The notes below the pieces were generated by a model. That model did not search any database, was not told the DNA's origin, and was given only the letters and a program-made list of their open reading frames with translations. From contig CALCCA010000087.1 in assembly GCA_937899725.1 (NCBI GenBank), positions 1 to 61,978 on the forward strand: DNA of 61,978 nt. Direction: 5' to 3'. Made by a program: the position numbers and the translations under genes. Shown piece by piece: positions 1-9,508 of this stretch (position 1 is its first letter; every line of letters starts with the position of its first letter). The stretch is from an uncultured Halomicronema sp. Its GTDB lineage: Bacteria > Cyanobacteriota > Cyanobacteriia > Phormidesmidales > Phormidesmidaceae.

Positions 1-85
1 GTCGGCTGAGCGGAGTCGTTCGCATCGCGTCTCCCCGAGGGAGAAAGCCGACTTATATGTGTAGCTGTAATTCGTAGAACTGGTA
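1..85 (+). repeat. Truncated copy of the 140-bp MITE-like repeat
   Basis: This is the right-hand part of a dispersed element found complete at 28351-28490 and 36703-36842 and, diverged, at 59061-59224. It starts with GTCGGCT, continues with a 38-bp core (8-45) and the inverted AGCCGAC (46-52), and ends in the terminal motif AGAACTGGTA at 76-85. The core has the same orientation as in the copy at 28351. The left end lies outside the window. Confidence 0.85.
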
Positions 86-268
86 TCAGTCAGTAAAGCC
101 GCCCTGTCAGAGCTTACTTTTGCGGAGAGGAACAACCTTGCAATCACAGAAGATACCAAGATCGCCGGAGAAGCCTTATCCAGTCAGCTCCAAGAACAGA
201 ACAACTTACCTCTTCACTCGTCGCCCTGCCCCCCTGCTCCTAAAGCTCCCCTTCGCTCCTAAAGCGCT

Positions 269-1957
269 CTAAACCTTCTGCAACTGACGGAAATCAAGCT
301 GCCGATGGAACCAGTATTGATAGCCTTCCACGCCCGGCTGCATGGCGATGCCAAGCTGCGGCTGCACCAGCGGCGCGCGGGGCATTTCTTGCCAGGCCAT
401 TTCGATAAAGCCTTTGACGTTTTCGTCATAGTCAGCTTTGCCTGGTTCTGAGGCCAACGCCGCTTCGATCTGCTTATCCATCTCAGGATTTTTGTAAGAG
501 CTGCCGTTAAAGGTCGCGTCTTGACCGTGATAAGCGTAAAAGAAGAAGTAATCAGGATAGTTGAGCCAACCGCCAAAGTTGTTGATGATCATCGGGCGGC
601 TCTTTTCGACTAAGACGGAGCGGAAGTTAGCACCGGGCACCTTCTCAATGTTGACGATGATGCCGAGTTCCGCCAGGGATTCTTGAATCAGCACCACTGC
701 TGGTTCCGCCCACTCCTTGGTGCCCATGTTGAAGGCTAAGGTGGTTTCAAACCCGTCGGGATAACCGGACTCTGCCATCAACGCTTTGGCTTGATCCATA
801 TCGGTGCTGTAGGGACTGGGCTGGGGCCAGGCGATCGAGTCGGGCTTCGCGCTTTTGCCGCCGTACATCGGTACGGCCTGCCCATAGAGTGCCGTATCCA
901 TAATGGCGTCGTAGGGAATTGCGTAGGAAACTGCCTGCCGCACCTTCACATCGACAAAGGGATTGTCTTCGCCGTTGAGTTGGGGATTGGTGTGCATGTC
1001 GACGGAATAGAGACAGTTCTCAATAGGGGTCGAGACCACGGTGAAATCACCTGAGGCTGCCAGCTCTTGCTGATCTTTTTCAGACAGTTCGAAGTTGACG
1101 TCAATATCGCCTTTTTCTAGCAAGGCGCGACGGTTACCCGCTTCGGGCACGTTCAGCACAATTACCTCGGCTACTTGTGGCAGCGGCCCCGACTTCCAGT
1201 CGGCAAAGCGTTCTAACACAATGCGCTCGTTGGGCTTAAATTCCTTAATTGTGTAAGCCCCGCCGCCCGCATCATTGTTATTGAGCCACTCAGCACCCCA
1301 AGGGTCTTCGTCGGTGAGGTGGGGTTCGACCAACTTCGCGTTGATAATGACGGGAATCGGCACGGCCATGTCGATCATGGTGAGTTTGTCAGGCCGCAGA
1401 AACTTCACGACGAAGGTGGTGTCATCCACAACTTCGAACTGCTCAGGATTTTCGAGGGCACCGGCCTTCATCTGAAAGCTGGGGAAGCCGCCGATGGAGA
1501 CGGCGCGATCAAAGGACCATTTCACATCGTTGGCGGTGACCGGCGTACCATCGTGGAAGGTGGCATCGGCGCGGAGCTGGAACGTCACGGACATGCCGTC
1601 TTCGGCCATTTCCCAGCTCTCGGCCAGCTCGGGCTCAAGCACGGTGTAGTCGTAGGAAACCGAGCCGTCATCTAAGGTCTTTTTGCCAAAGGTCATCAGG
1701 CGATCGTACATCGCCCAAGAAACCCCATAGGCCGGACGGTTGGTGCCGACGCGGTGTAAATCCAAACTGTTGGGAAAACCGCCACCCTGAACGACTGTCA
1801 GGGTGGCATTAGCCACCTCGCCCCCCTCGGCGGCAGCTTCATCGGGGGCGTCTGAAGGCGTGGAGGCAGACTCATTACTGCAGGCTTTAAGGCCACCGGC
1901 AAGCGTCATGCCTGCCGCAAATCCCACAGTGGTTTGAATTAAACGTCGGCGTCTCAT
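269..1957 (-). CDS. ABC transporter substrate-binding lipoprotein, family 5 (peptide/nickel/opine type)
   Basis: A 562-residue extracytoplasmic solute receptor of the SBP_bac_5 (DppA/OppA) family, which hands oligopeptides or similar ligands to an ABC importer. The N-terminus has an arginine run (MRRRRLIQ), a hydrophobic stretch and a Cys at about residue 26 (GGLKAC), which suggests a lipoprotein signal, possibly Tat-like. A Ser/Ala/Glu-rich linker follows. Family hallmarks are the LEPELAESWEM and FHDGTPVTANDVKWSFDRA segments near residues 105-150. Length is normal for the family. No permease or ATPase gene is next to it, so it is an orphan binding protein here and its ligand cannot be read from sequence. 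The ATG at 1957 is the natural start because the signal follows directly. Confidence 0.9.
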   Translation of the reverse strand: MRRRRLIQTTVGFAAGMTLAGGLKACSNESASTPSDAPDEAAAEGGEVANATLTVVQGGGFPNSLDLHRVGTNRPAYGVSWAMYDRLMTFGKKTLDDGSVSYDYTVLEPELAESWEMAEDGMSVTFQLRADATFHDGTPVTANDVKWSFDRAVSIGGFPSFQMKAGALENPEQFEVVDDTTFVVKFLRPDKLTMIDMAVPIPVIINAKLVEPHLTDEDPWGAEWLNNNDAGGGAYTIKEFKPNERIVLERFADWKSGPLPQVAEVIVLNVPEAGNRRALLEKGDIDVNFELSEKDQQELAASGDFTVVSTPIENCLYSVDMHTNPQLNGEDNPFVDVKVRQAVSYAIPYDAIMDTALYGQAVPMYGGKSAKPDSIAWPQPSPYSTDMDQAKALMAESGYPDGFETTLAFNMGTKEWAEPAVVLIQESLAELGIIVNIEKVPGANFRSVLVEKSRPMIINNFGGWLNYPDYFFFYAYHGQDATFNGSSYKNPEMDKQIEAALASEPGKADYDENVKGFIEMAWQEMPRAPLVQPQLGIAMQPGVEGYQYWFHRQLDFRQLQKV

Positions 1958-2520
1958 GGCAGTTATCCACAGTAATAGGGTGAGGGCAGGGTCTCGGCAG
2001 CGGGCTCCGAAGTAGGACTTTTAGCCACCGTTCCAAGACTTCCGAAAAGTCCAGTTTCAAGGAATGGTAAAAAGGGCTACAATTTAGAGCGGGTAACGGC
2101 TTTCGCCTGCGAGTTGGGTATTAACTTACGGCTTGCCCCAGCAACTTTTTGGGAAGAAATCGGGAAGAAATTGGGAAGACGATCGCGATGCGGGCGGTTG
2201 CTGGGCTGTGGGTAGGGAAAAAAAGGGCTATCTGGATTCCTCACAAACCTGGATACGCTGGGGAGCGAGGGGGCAAGGGGGGCCGGATGATGGCGCTGTG
2301 GCAGAGATCTTGCATCAGCGGAGAACCGGTGCGAGCGACCACACGAATGGGGATTTCGTTCTCGGCAAGGTGTCTGGCGATCAATTGTTCAAATGATTCG
2401 AGCTTGTCCGGCAGCACACAACGTTTGCCCGTGAGTTTGGCTCTTTATCGCCTGTGGGCGAACAGTTGCAGCGAACGGTTTCCGGTAGGATAGAGCGCCT
2501 AAGCATTAACGGCGAGATTT
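1958..2520. other. Intergenic region between divergent genes
   Basis: These 563 bases should hold the promoters of the binding protein (minus) and of the histidine kinase (plus). A short direct repeat of the type GGGAAGAAAT occurs around 2149-2180. Open frames on the plus strand have no recognisable product or ribosome site and are not called. Confidence 0.5.
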
Positions 2521-4284
2521 ATGATGTTTGCTGCGCTGCGCTATCTGCCGACGGTTTTGATTCTCACGCTGGGGTTAGGCACAACGCTGGCGGCAACGGT
2601 TTGGGTTGAGCGGTGGGAACGGCTCTCGCATCAAAGTGAATTTCAACAGCAAATCAATAACCTCACGACGGCGCTGCAGCGTACGACTAATCGCTACACC
2701 GAACTGCTGCTATCGATTAGTGATTTGTACGAAGCGGCCAACAATGAAGTGGACGAAATGGCCTTTCGGCGGTTTGTGAGTCGGGCAGTTCAGACCTATC
2801 CCGGCATTCAAGCGCTGGAGTGGGCACCACAAATTACGGACGGGCAAAGACCCCCCTACGAGCAGCAGTTGAGCGCCGCAACGGGGCAGGCCGATTTTTC
2901 GATCACCGAACGAGAGGCGTTGACGGGGCAGTTAATTGCCGCTGGGCAGCGCGATCGCTATGTGCCGGTCACTTTTGTCGAACCGCTGCAAAACAACGAA
3001 GCCGCTCTGGGCTACGACTTGGCCTCTGATGAGACGCGCCGCCGGGCTTTGGAACGCGCTCGCGATACGGGCACGATCGCGGCCACGGGCCGCATTCAAC
3101 TGGTGCAAGAAACCACGCAAAATCAATACGGCTTTTTAGTGTTTGTGCCGATTTATCAGGCGGCGGCGGCGTCCGTCTCGGCTGGCACCTCAGCTACCCG
3201 TCGCGCTGACGTTGCGGGTTACGTGCTGGGTGTTTTTCGCATCGCCGACGTGGTGGAAGAATCGCTGCGTGACCTCGACTACGACATTGATTTTTACATC
3301 CTCGATCAAACGGCGAAACCCGCAGAGCAGCTATTGGGCATTTACAACGCTGATGCCCAGAGCGTGCGGGTGCGATCGCCCACCGTCGAGATCGTCAACC
3401 CGGCCCCCCCTGCCCTCTGTGCGACACCCTCAGACTGCACGCAGCAGATTCAGTTGGGCCAGCGGGAGTGGCAGATTGTGTTTGTGCCCTCAGCTTCTCA
3501 TCTGCTGTGGGGCACGCTTGCCACCCTCACCATTGGCCTGCTGCTCACCGCCACCGTGCTGATTTATTTCTCGCGTTGGCAAAGCGAACTGAGGCGCACC
3601 CGCGAGCTGAGTGACCTCAAGCTCCGCCTGTTTTCCATGGCGTCTCACGAGCTGCGCACGCCGCTGAGCATTATTGCCGTTTCGGCTCAGTCGTTGGCCA
3701 CCCATGACCAAACGCTCTCGCCCCAGCAAAGGGCGGGCAATTTGGAGCGCATTCGCGGGGCGGCCAACCGCATGGGCAAGCTCGTGAGCGATATGTTGAC
3801 CTTAACTCGGGCCGAGGCGGGCAAGCTCGAATTTGACCCGTCAATTGTGGCGCTGGCCCCGTTTTGTCGGCAGTTGTCTGATCAGGTTCATTTCAAAGCC
3901 GGGCAGACATTGGTGCTCCAGGGCAATGCCCTACCCACCCAGATTTATGCCGATAAGCATTTGCTGAATTCAATTCTGATCAATCTGCTCTCTAACGCCG
4001 CGAAATATTCGCCGGAGCACAGTCAGATTCACCTAACAGTGACGCGAGAGGACACCACCGTTTGCTTTCAAATCGTCGATGCGGGTATTGGCATTCACCC
4101 CAAAGAGCGATCAGCGATTTTGGGGGCGTTCTACCGAGGCGAAAATGTCGGCCCCGTTTCCGGCAGCGGTTTAGGATTAGCCGTAGTGAAGACCTGTGTG
4201 GAGCTGCACGGGGGTACCCTGGCGATCGCCAGTCAGCCCAATGAAGGAACGTGCGTCTCGGTGCGATTGCCTGGTGTTGATTAG
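2521..4284 (+). CDS. Membrane sensor histidine kinase with CHASE domain
   Basis: A 587-residue two-component sensor. A first membrane segment (about residues 7-27) is followed by an extracytoplasmic CHASE domain (about 75-270, with the motif ALEWAPQI), a ligand-binding module. A second membrane segment lies near 325-347. The cytoplasmic kinase core follows: HisKA with phospho-acceptor His376 in SHELRTP, an N box (NLLSNAAKYS), a G1 box (DAGIGIH) and a G2 box (GSGLGLAVVK). No HAMP or receiver domain is evident. It converges on an OmpR-type response regulator on the opposite strand (4643-5317), its most likely partner, although the two are not co-transcribed. The signal sensed is unknown. Confidence 0.93.
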   Translation: MMFAALRYLPTVLILTLGLGTTLAATVWVERWERLSHQSEFQQQINNLTTALQRTTNRYTELLLSISDLYEAANNEVDEMAFRRFVSRAVQTYPGIQALEWAPQITDGQRPPYEQQLSAATGQADFSITEREALTGQLIAAGQRDRYVPVTFVEPLQNNEAALGYDLASDETRRRALERARDTGTIAATGRIQLVQETTQNQYGFLVFVPIYQAAAASVSAGTSATRRADVAGYVLGVFRIADVVEESLRDLDYDIDFYILDQTAKPAEQLLGIYNADAQSVRVRSPTVEIVNPAPPALCATPSDCTQQIQLGQREWQIVFVPSASHLLWGTLATLTIGLLLTATVLIYFSRWQSELRRTRELSDLKLRLFSMASHELRTPLSIIAVSAQSLATHDQTLSPQQRAGNLERIRGAANRMGKLVSDMLTLTRAEAGKLEFDPSIVALAPFCRQLSDQVHFKAGQTLVLQGNALPTQIYADKHLLNSILINLLSNAAKYSPEHSQIHLTVTREDTTVCFQIVDAGIGIHPKERSAILGAFYRGENVGPVSGSGLGLAVVKTCVELHGGTLAIASQPNEGTCVSVRLPGVD

Positions 4285-4642
4285 GATGAAAGAGCGGAGG
4301 GGCAGGGAGCAGGGGAGCGAGGGGCAGGGGGGCTGGGTGACGAGTGAAGTGATGAGCGGTTCTGTTCTGGGCGCGAACGGATCAAAGCTGCTCTCTTGAT
4401 CTCTGTCATTACCCAGTCATGTCAAGGTGTTTTCAAGATCATAAAGACCTGACAGGACGGCTTGCCCGACTCGCTAACGACACCAGATCTAATTTTCCTG
4501 AGTAGCTCAATAGTTTCACCTTCGCTTTGCAACCCCTCCTCATCTGCTGCTCTCTTGCCCCCTTGCTCCCTTGCTCCCCGACTCCCCCTCTCTCCTCCCC
4601 CTATCAACCAAAAGCGCATGCCCCGACCCTAAACTCCTGCCC
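4285..4642. other. Low-complexity spacer between convergent kinase and regulator genes
   Basis: The spacer begins with a G-rich run (4296-4335, GGGGCAGGGAGC-like) and has the complementary C/T-rich run near 4550-4610. The two runs could pair into a long imperfect hairpin. Such GGGAG/CTCCC tracts are common between cyanobacterial genes. No gene is seen. Confidence 0.45.
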
Positions 4643-5317
4643 CTAAACAGTCATCAACCGATAGCCCAACCCATGCACTGTTTCAATAAAATTTCGAGGG
4701 GCTCCGGCTTTGCGCAATTTTTGTCGCACTGCTTTGAGGTGAGCCTTGACGGTATCTTCGCCCGGCGGATCCGTCATTTGCCAAAGCGATTCCAAAATGA
4801 AGTAGCGGCTCAACACTCGCCGTCCGTGGCGGATGAGCAGATCGAGCAGGGCAAACTCTTTGGGCGTCAGCCGCAGTGGCGTTTCCTGATAGGTCGCCTC
4901 GTAAGTGGTGGGGTTGAGGCATAAGGCTCCCCATGTCAAGAAGGGACTGGTGCTGGTTTGACCCCGTCTCAGCAAGGCGCGAATCTGGGCAATCAGTTCT
5001 GCCAGGTCAAAGGGTTTGACCATATAGGCATCGGCACCAGCCTCTAAACCCGCGACTTTGTCTTGGCTGGTGTCACGTGCTGTCAGCATGAGAACGGGTG
5101 AGTTGATGCGGTGCGATCGCAGGCGTTGGCAGAGGGTAAGCCCATCGATGCGCGGCAACGTGACATCCATCAACATCAGGTCGTAGGACAGTAGGTTAAT
5201 GTTTTGCCAGGCCGTTTCACCATCGCTCGCCACGTCTACGGTGTATTGCAGCGCTTCTAAAGCCTCTGACAGTGAGGCCGATAAATGGCGATCGTCTTCA
5301 ACGAGTAAGATCCGCAC
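4643..5317 (-). CDS. OmpR/PhoB-family DNA-binding response regulator
   Basis: A 224-residue transcription regulator. The receiver domain (1-118) has the acidic pair E7-D8-D9, phosphorylation site D51 in LMLMDVTLP, T79 and K101 in the KPFDL motif. A C-terminal winged-helix domain (about 125-222) carries LTPKEFALLDLL and VKAHLKAVRQKLRK. The start is GTG at 5317, giving the canonical MRILLVEDD. It converges with the CHASE histidine kinase at 2521-4284 and is probably its cognate regulator. Targets are unknown. Confidence 0.93.
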   Translation of the reverse strand: MRILLVEDDRHLSASLSEALEALQYTVDVASDGETAWQNINLLSYDLMLMDVTLPRIDGLTLCQRLRSHRINSPVLMLTARDTSQDKVAGLEAGADAYMVKPFDLAELIAQIRALLRRGQTSTSPFLTWGALCLNPTTYEATYQETPLRLTPKEFALLDLLIRHGRRVLSRYFILESLWQMTDPPGEDTVKAHLKAVRQKLRKAGAPRNFIETVHGLGYRLMTV

Positions 5318-5487
5318 GACTGACAGTCTCCCAGCACCGGTTGGCGACCGCAGAAAGTCTTGAATAATGTCGGTATCATGCGGTGTTTGCGTCCGAGACG
5401 ATGTAACTCAAGCTACAGATTGGGGCGAGGCAGAGATCGGGCGATCGTGGCTATGGCGATCGCGCTCTAAATCTGCCTCGTCGTCGT

Positions 5488-5712
5488 GTGAATCTGCCTG
5501 ATGTCGTTGTGGCGGAGCAGGCACCCCCCGCCTCCAAAGCTGAAATGGCGGCGATCGCGGCGCTGCCTAAGGTGCAGTCAACTCGTTTACCCAGCACCTT
5601 AGACCAAGCAGAGGAATATGGGAACGCTGCAGCAGAAACCATCAAACCCTTTTTAGCTTCCGTAACCTTGTAGAAGGGAACGAGAAAAGGCCTCTAACGG
5701 TGAAGTTTTGCG
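5488..5712 (+). pseudogene. C-terminal gene remnant, copy A
   Basis: An open stretch to a stop at 5671-5673 encodes a peptide ending in TRLPSTLDQAEEYG and AETIKPFL, which reads like the last 50 residues of a longer protein. The style resembles the C-terminus of alpha/beta hydrolases, but that is only a suggestion. The same sequence, including bases after the stop, recurs in more decayed form at 6718-6891. The pair brackets the toxin-antitoxin genes between them. No upstream part of the gene is present. Confidence 0.5.
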
Positions 5713-5845
5713 GCGATAGACAGACTTGAACGTTCACCAATAACCTTGATCTAGCCGCACCAACGCAGTGCTTGCTGACCGGGACAAAATGCAGACCCAT
5801 TCGAGACCAGGAGCGTACAATTGGAAAGTAGCAAGGAATTAGGCT

Positions 5846-6091
5846 ATGAGTGTTGTTGTCACTGATGAAGTCTTAACTGCCACTCGCATGAGTGAAGCTG
5901 AAATGCGTCAAGAGATTGCTGTCATGCTTTTTCAGCTTGAAAAACTTACCCTTGCTCAAGCCAGTCGTTTTGCGGGAATGCACCGTGTTGCTTTTCAACA
6001 TCTACTCGCTAGCCGCCAGATCACAGTACATTACGGAGTAGAGGATTTTGAGCAGGACATCCAAAACCTTCGGGAGATGGGTAGATTGTGA
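5846..6091 (+). CDS. UPF0175 family protein, probable antitoxin
   Basis: An 81-residue protein of the UPF0175 family, small helix-turn-helix-like proteins common in cyanobacteria and archaea. Visible hallmarks are MRQEIAVMLFQLEKLTLAQASRFAGM and the terminal VEDFEQDIQNLREMG. Its stop overlaps the GTG start of the DUF3368 gene (GTGA), a translational coupling typical of toxin-antitoxin pairs. It is likely the antitoxin and autoregulator. It sits between two decayed copies of a gene end, which suggests the pair arrived as a unit. Confidence 0.85.
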   Translation: MSVVVTDEVLTATRMSEAEMRQEIAVMLFQLEKLTLAQASRFAGMHRVAFQHLLASRQITVHYGVEDFEQDIQNLREMGRL

Positions 6092-6585
6092 TTGTTGTCA
6101 GTGACACATCACCCATCAATAATCTCGCTGCAATCAATCACCTCAATCTTCTTCACCAACTGTATGGAACGGTTTTTATCCCCGAAGCCGTTTATCGAGA
6201 ATTAACCGACCCCAATTTTCCTGTTGCCGGTGCGGCTGAAGTACAAACCTTTGACTGGATTCAAACTCGTACTGTTAGCGATCTCACCCTTGTCGAAGCT
6301 CTGACCAGCGAACTGGATTTTGGAGAAGCAGAAGCGCTCGCGCTGGCTGTCGAGATGCAAGCTGATCAAGTTTTGATGGACGAACGCCGAGGTCGGTTGA
6401 TTGCAAGCAGGCTGAATCTTCGCTGTACAGGGATTCTCGGAATCTTAGTCGAAGCGAAAAATAAAGGCTTGATCGTTAAGGTGAAAACGCTATTGGATGC
6501 GTTGACAAATGAAGCTGGATTTTGGGTTTCAGAGCCTTTGTACAAAAGTGTTTTGCAACTTGTCAACGAGATCGAACTGCCTTAA
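6088..6585 (+). CDS. DUF3368 PIN-like protein, probable toxin
   Basis: A 165-residue DUF3368 protein, a PIN-fold relative. PIN domains use acidic residues to bind a metal and cleave RNA. Candidate acidic sites are D6 in VVSDTSPI, E30 in IPEAVYREL, the DFGEAEALALA segment near residues 77-87 and D98 in VLMDERRGR. The GTG start at 6088 overlaps the antitoxin stop. The pair UPF0175/DUF3368 is widely found as a putative toxin-antitoxin module. Activity is inferred from family and arrangement only. Confidence 0.85.
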   Translation: MIVVSDTSPINNLAAINHLNLLHQLYGTVFIPEAVYRELTDPNFPVAGAAEVQTFDWIQTRTVSDLTLVEALTSELDFGEAEALALAVEMQADQVLMDERRGRLIASRLNLRCTGILGILVEAKNKGLIVKVKTLLDALTNEAGFWVSEPLYKSVLQLVNEIELP

Positions 6586-6717
6586 TCTTCTGGGTAACTG
6601 GTAAGAGTTGCGAATTTTTTACAGACAATATAGAGCTAGCTAACGGCTAAGCTCAGCGGTAGCAAAGAACTGGAAACGGCGCAAAATTTGTTGTGGTTTG
6701 TCCGCGCATTCGCATCG

Positions 6718-6891
6718 CTAGAATGTGCGATCGCGGCACTGCCGAAGGTGAAGTCCACCCGATTACCGGACACCTAGGCCAAGCAGAGGGATATGGAGAC
6801 ACGGTGGCAGAGACCATCAGGCCGTTTTTAGCATCCATAGCTCTTTAGGGAGAGAATGAAAACGAGCATCTAAAACCTGCAGAGCAAAACG
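6718..6891 (+). pseudogene. C-terminal gene remnant, copy B (decayed)
   Basis: This stretch aligns along its length with 5541-5712. Shared landmarks are GCGATCGCGGC, CCAAGCAGAGG and GGCAGAGACCATCA. A one-base deletion relative to copy A (CACCTAGGCC against CACCTTAGACC) breaks the frame, so it is non-coding. Together with copy A it forms direct repeats around the UPF0175/DUF3368 pair. The rest of 6586-6925 shows no gene. Confidence 0.55.
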
Positions 6892-6925
6892 TAAAGCAGT
6901 CTTTAGCAACCACCTACTAGCACAT

Positions 6926-8248
6926 CTATATGTCCCATATTTCTCCATTAAATAACTGCTCATTTATCTTTGGTGGATTGACTCTAACTTTTGGATGATT
7001 TGCCAAGATCTGCCTTAATGTTCGGACTGACTTATAGGCATTTATAACAATTTCTCTCTGCTTTCTGAATAGCTCTTGATCGAAAGAGTCAACGTTGACT
7101 TCGTGGGCTGGCTTTTGACGCAGTTGCCTTATCTTCCTAAAGGTTTTTATCATTTCTTCGATTGGCGTTGGATCTACGGGCTTAAAATACCTATTAACCC
7201 ATGCCTCAAGTATTTGTATAGTCCCTTTAGGCTTGACGATAATTTTCCCGTCGTCCCGTTCTTCCTCACTCTCTAGCTCTACATCGTTCTCAAAGATTTT
7301 TTTATTGATGTTATCAGACATCAATTTATCCAACAACAACATGAAGTTATTAAATTCAGTCTGTGTTGGGCGTAAAAGAAAGCCGAATTCTTTGGGCATC
7401 TCTCCATCGTAACTGTTTCGGAACAGAGTAGGCTTTCCGATCAATATGCTCATTTCATTGATGATTTTTAGCTCCTCAGTAAATGCTCTGAAAATAGACA
7501 TTCGAGAGCCCCATGAACCCAAGATACTGGAAGCGTAATAATCAGGGTGGAGCTTAATATCTCCTTTTATTTCCTTCGCTGCCCAAACCTTTTGATGTTC
7601 GGGGCTAAGATTACATAGGTATCGCAAAAATACTGCGACATATCGATTCAGATCATTGTCGTATGCAAAGCCAAATGTTTGAAGCAGAACTTGATCATGT
7701 TCTGGAACACTATCGGATTCAAAATATTCATCGGTAATGCATATTTTTCCATTGATAAAGTCGGTATCATATGAATAGCGAGGATCGTTTCGGTAATATT
7801 CAAGGATTGACAGATTAAAAGTCCTAAAATCAAGCTGACCGCTACCTCTAGCAAGCTCCATTGCGTAGGGTGCTTCACTATATAAAGTTAATCTCTCCGA
7901 GCTAGCCAACTTTTTTTCATGAGGATACAGGCATATGTGGCCAGGGTATTCTGCGACATCGAATCCCTCAAGAACTTTATCCTTAGGAATTTTTGAAAAA
8001 CCTCTTATATGCGGATTCCCCTCAAAGCAGGCAGTCAAGACCTCATCTTCGATAGCCTGCCGAACCGTAGCTTTAAAGGCTTCACCGTTAATTTCGAAGA
8101 TGCCTTTCAATCCATAAATTGGCATTCCGTTAAAGTCGCCTGATGAAAAGTATTTTTCTTCTACGATTGAGTATAATTCTTCGATCATCTTGTGAGTCCA
8201 ATACTTCCTCATAATGCCAACAACGTTACTTGGACAGAAAGTTTCCAT
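6926..8248 (-). CDS. Uncharacterised protein with C-terminal HEPN-like motif
   Basis: About 440 residues with no family I can name. The ATG at 8248 is used; another ATG at 8212 gives a product starting MRKYWTHKMIEELYS. The body is mixed alpha/beta and has no signal peptide or membrane segment. Near the C-terminus the helical stretch FRKIRQLRQKPAHEV contains R-x4-H (RQKPAH), the arrangement of catalytic residues in HEPN ribonucleases, followed by another long helix. It is a lone gene, clearly more AT-rich than its neighbours and with almost no HIP1 octamers, which suggests recent acquisition. It could be a HEPN-containing defence or stress RNase, but this is inference. Confidence 0.7.
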   Translation of the reverse strand: METFCPSNVVGIMRKYWTHKMIEELYSIVEEKYFSSGDFNGMPIYGLKGIFEINGEAFKATVRQAIEDEVLTACFEGNPHIRGFSKIPKDKVLEGFDVAEYPGHICLYPHEKKLASSERLTLYSEAPYAMELARGSGQLDFRTFNLSILEYYRNDPRYSYDTDFINGKICITDEYFESDSVPEHDQVLLQTFGFAYDNDLNRYVAVFLRYLCNLSPEHQKVWAAKEIKGDIKLHPDYYASSILGSWGSRMSIFRAFTEELKIINEMSILIGKPTLFRNSYDGEMPKEFGFLLRPTQTEFNNFMLLLDKLMSDNINKKIFENDVELESEEERDDGKIIVKPKGTIQILEAWVNRYFKPVDPTPIEEMIKTFRKIRQLRQKPAHEVNVDSFDQELFRKQREIVINAYKSVRTLRQILANHPKVRVNPPKINEQLFNGEIWDI

Positions 8249-8508
8249 ACACTGTCTCAAATAGCCTAGATAGGCAGAAACTTTCGGCCTATTTATCTCA
8301 ATCTGCCCCGATCGCAGACAACCCTCCGCATATTATCTCGACAGCTAAAGATCACCAAGACCTACCAATTCTTTTTTACCTCGATCTCAGTCCAAGGCAT
8401 CCATGCAACGCTCAGAGCCTACAAACGCGGTTCTTTACAGCAACGAAACACTCACCTGAGCAAACCAGAGTAAGACGTCTCGCCTGACTTGATCTTGCCT
8501 TAGACTAG

Positions 8509-8523
8509 GAATGATTATCATTC
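8509..8523. promoter_or_regulatory. Zur/Fur-like palindrome upstream of the COG0523 GTPase
   Basis: The sequence GAATGATTATCATTC is a perfect 6-3-6 palindrome ending 16 bases before the start of the gene at 8540. It resembles cyanobacterial Zur boxes (TGATAATnATTATCA type) and also fits the Fur box style. Zinc-dependent repression of the gene is the likely meaning. Confidence 0.65.
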
Positions 8524-8539
8524 TTGCTGGTGATTCGCT

Positions 8540-9508
8540 ATGGTCAACACCGCGATCGACACTGTGCCCGTAACCGTCCTGACGGGCTATTTGGGGGCGG
8601 GCAAAACCACCTTGCTGAATCGCATCCTCACCTACGAGCACGGCAAAAAGGTGGCGGTGATTGTCAACGAGTTTGGGGAAGTCGGCATCGACAATCAGCT
8701 CGTGATTGACGCCGACGAAGAAATCTTTGAGATGAATAACGGCTGCATCTGTTGCACGGTGCGGGGCGACCTGATTCGCATCATTGGCAACCTGATGAAG
8801 CGGCGCGACAAGTTTGACCACTTGGTGATTGAAACTACTGGGCTAGCCGACCCAGCCCCCGTCATCCAGACCTTTTTTGTGGATGAAGACATGCAGGGGC
8901 GGCTCAACTTGGATGCGGTCGTCACCGTCGTTGATGCCAAGCATATTCATGACCATTGGGAGGCCGACGAAGCCCAGGAGCAGATCGCCTTTGCCGACGT
9001 GATTTTGCTCAACAAAACCGATTTGGTGAGTGAGGCCGACCTGGCAGCGCTAGAAGCCCGGATTCACACGATGAACGCGATGGCTAAGGTGTACCGCACT
9101 CGCGATGCTGCCGTGGAGATGGACACGATTCTCGGCGTCAATGCCTTTGATCTGAATCGGGCGCTGGAAGTTGACCCCGACTTTTTGGGTGAAGATGCCC
9201 ACGAACACGACGAAACCGTTGGCTCCATTGCTCTGGTAGAAGCGGGAGAGCTGGATGGCGACAAACTCAACGCCTGGCTCAGCGAACTGTTGCAAACCCA
9301 GGGACCCGATATCTTTCGGATGAAAGGCATCCTCAATATGGCCGGAGAAGATCAGCGGTTTGTGTTTCAGGGGGTACATATGCTGTTTGATGGTCGGGCC
9401 GATCGCCCCTGGAAGGCGACTGAAACCCGCAAAAATGAGCTGGTTTTTATTGGTCGCAATCTGAACGAAGCTCAACTGCGGGAGGACTTCCGCGCGTGCC
9501 TAGTGTGA
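8540..9508 (+). CDS. COG0523 (CobW/ZNG1-type) metal-chaperone GTPase
   Basis: A 322-residue G3E-family GTPase thought to deliver zinc to client enzymes when zinc is scarce. Walker A GYLGAGKTT is at 16-24, the diagnostic metal-binding CxCC (C69-I-C71-C72) follows, and the guanine-specificity NKTD is at 158-161. A small His/Asp cluster (HEHDE, 221-225) sits in the linker, and the CobW C-terminal domain covers about 228-320. A Zur-like palindrome lies just upstream and the neighbours are metal genes, so a zinc role is preferred over cobalamin synthesis. The next gene overlaps its end by 13 bases. Confidence 0.92.
   Translation: MVNTAIDTVPVTVLTGYLGAGKTTLLNRILTYEHGKKVAVIVNEFGEVGIDNQLVIDADEEIFEMNNGCICCTVRGDLIRIIGNLMKRRDKFDHLVIETTGLADPAPVIQTFFVDEDMQGRLNLDAVVTVVDAKHIHDHWEADEAQEQIAFADVILLNKTDLVSEADLAALEARIHTMNAMAKVYRTRDAAVEMDTILGVNAFDLNRALEVDPDFLGEDAHEHDETVGSIALVEAGELDGDKLNAWLSELLQTQGPDIFRMKGILNMAGEDQRFVFQGVHMLFDGRADRPWKATETRKNELVFIGRNLNEAQLREDFRACLV

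Noticed and set aside
110-240. Coding-like stretch after the first repeat (LAITEDTKIAGEALSSQLQEQ)
   Set aside because: It has no start, is cut by the repeat and is too short to assign; perhaps a C-terminal remnant.
2133-2493. Two overlapping open frames on the plus strand before the histidine kinase
   Set aside because: No ribosome site, no recognisable protein features, and both are built over G-rich intergenic sequence.
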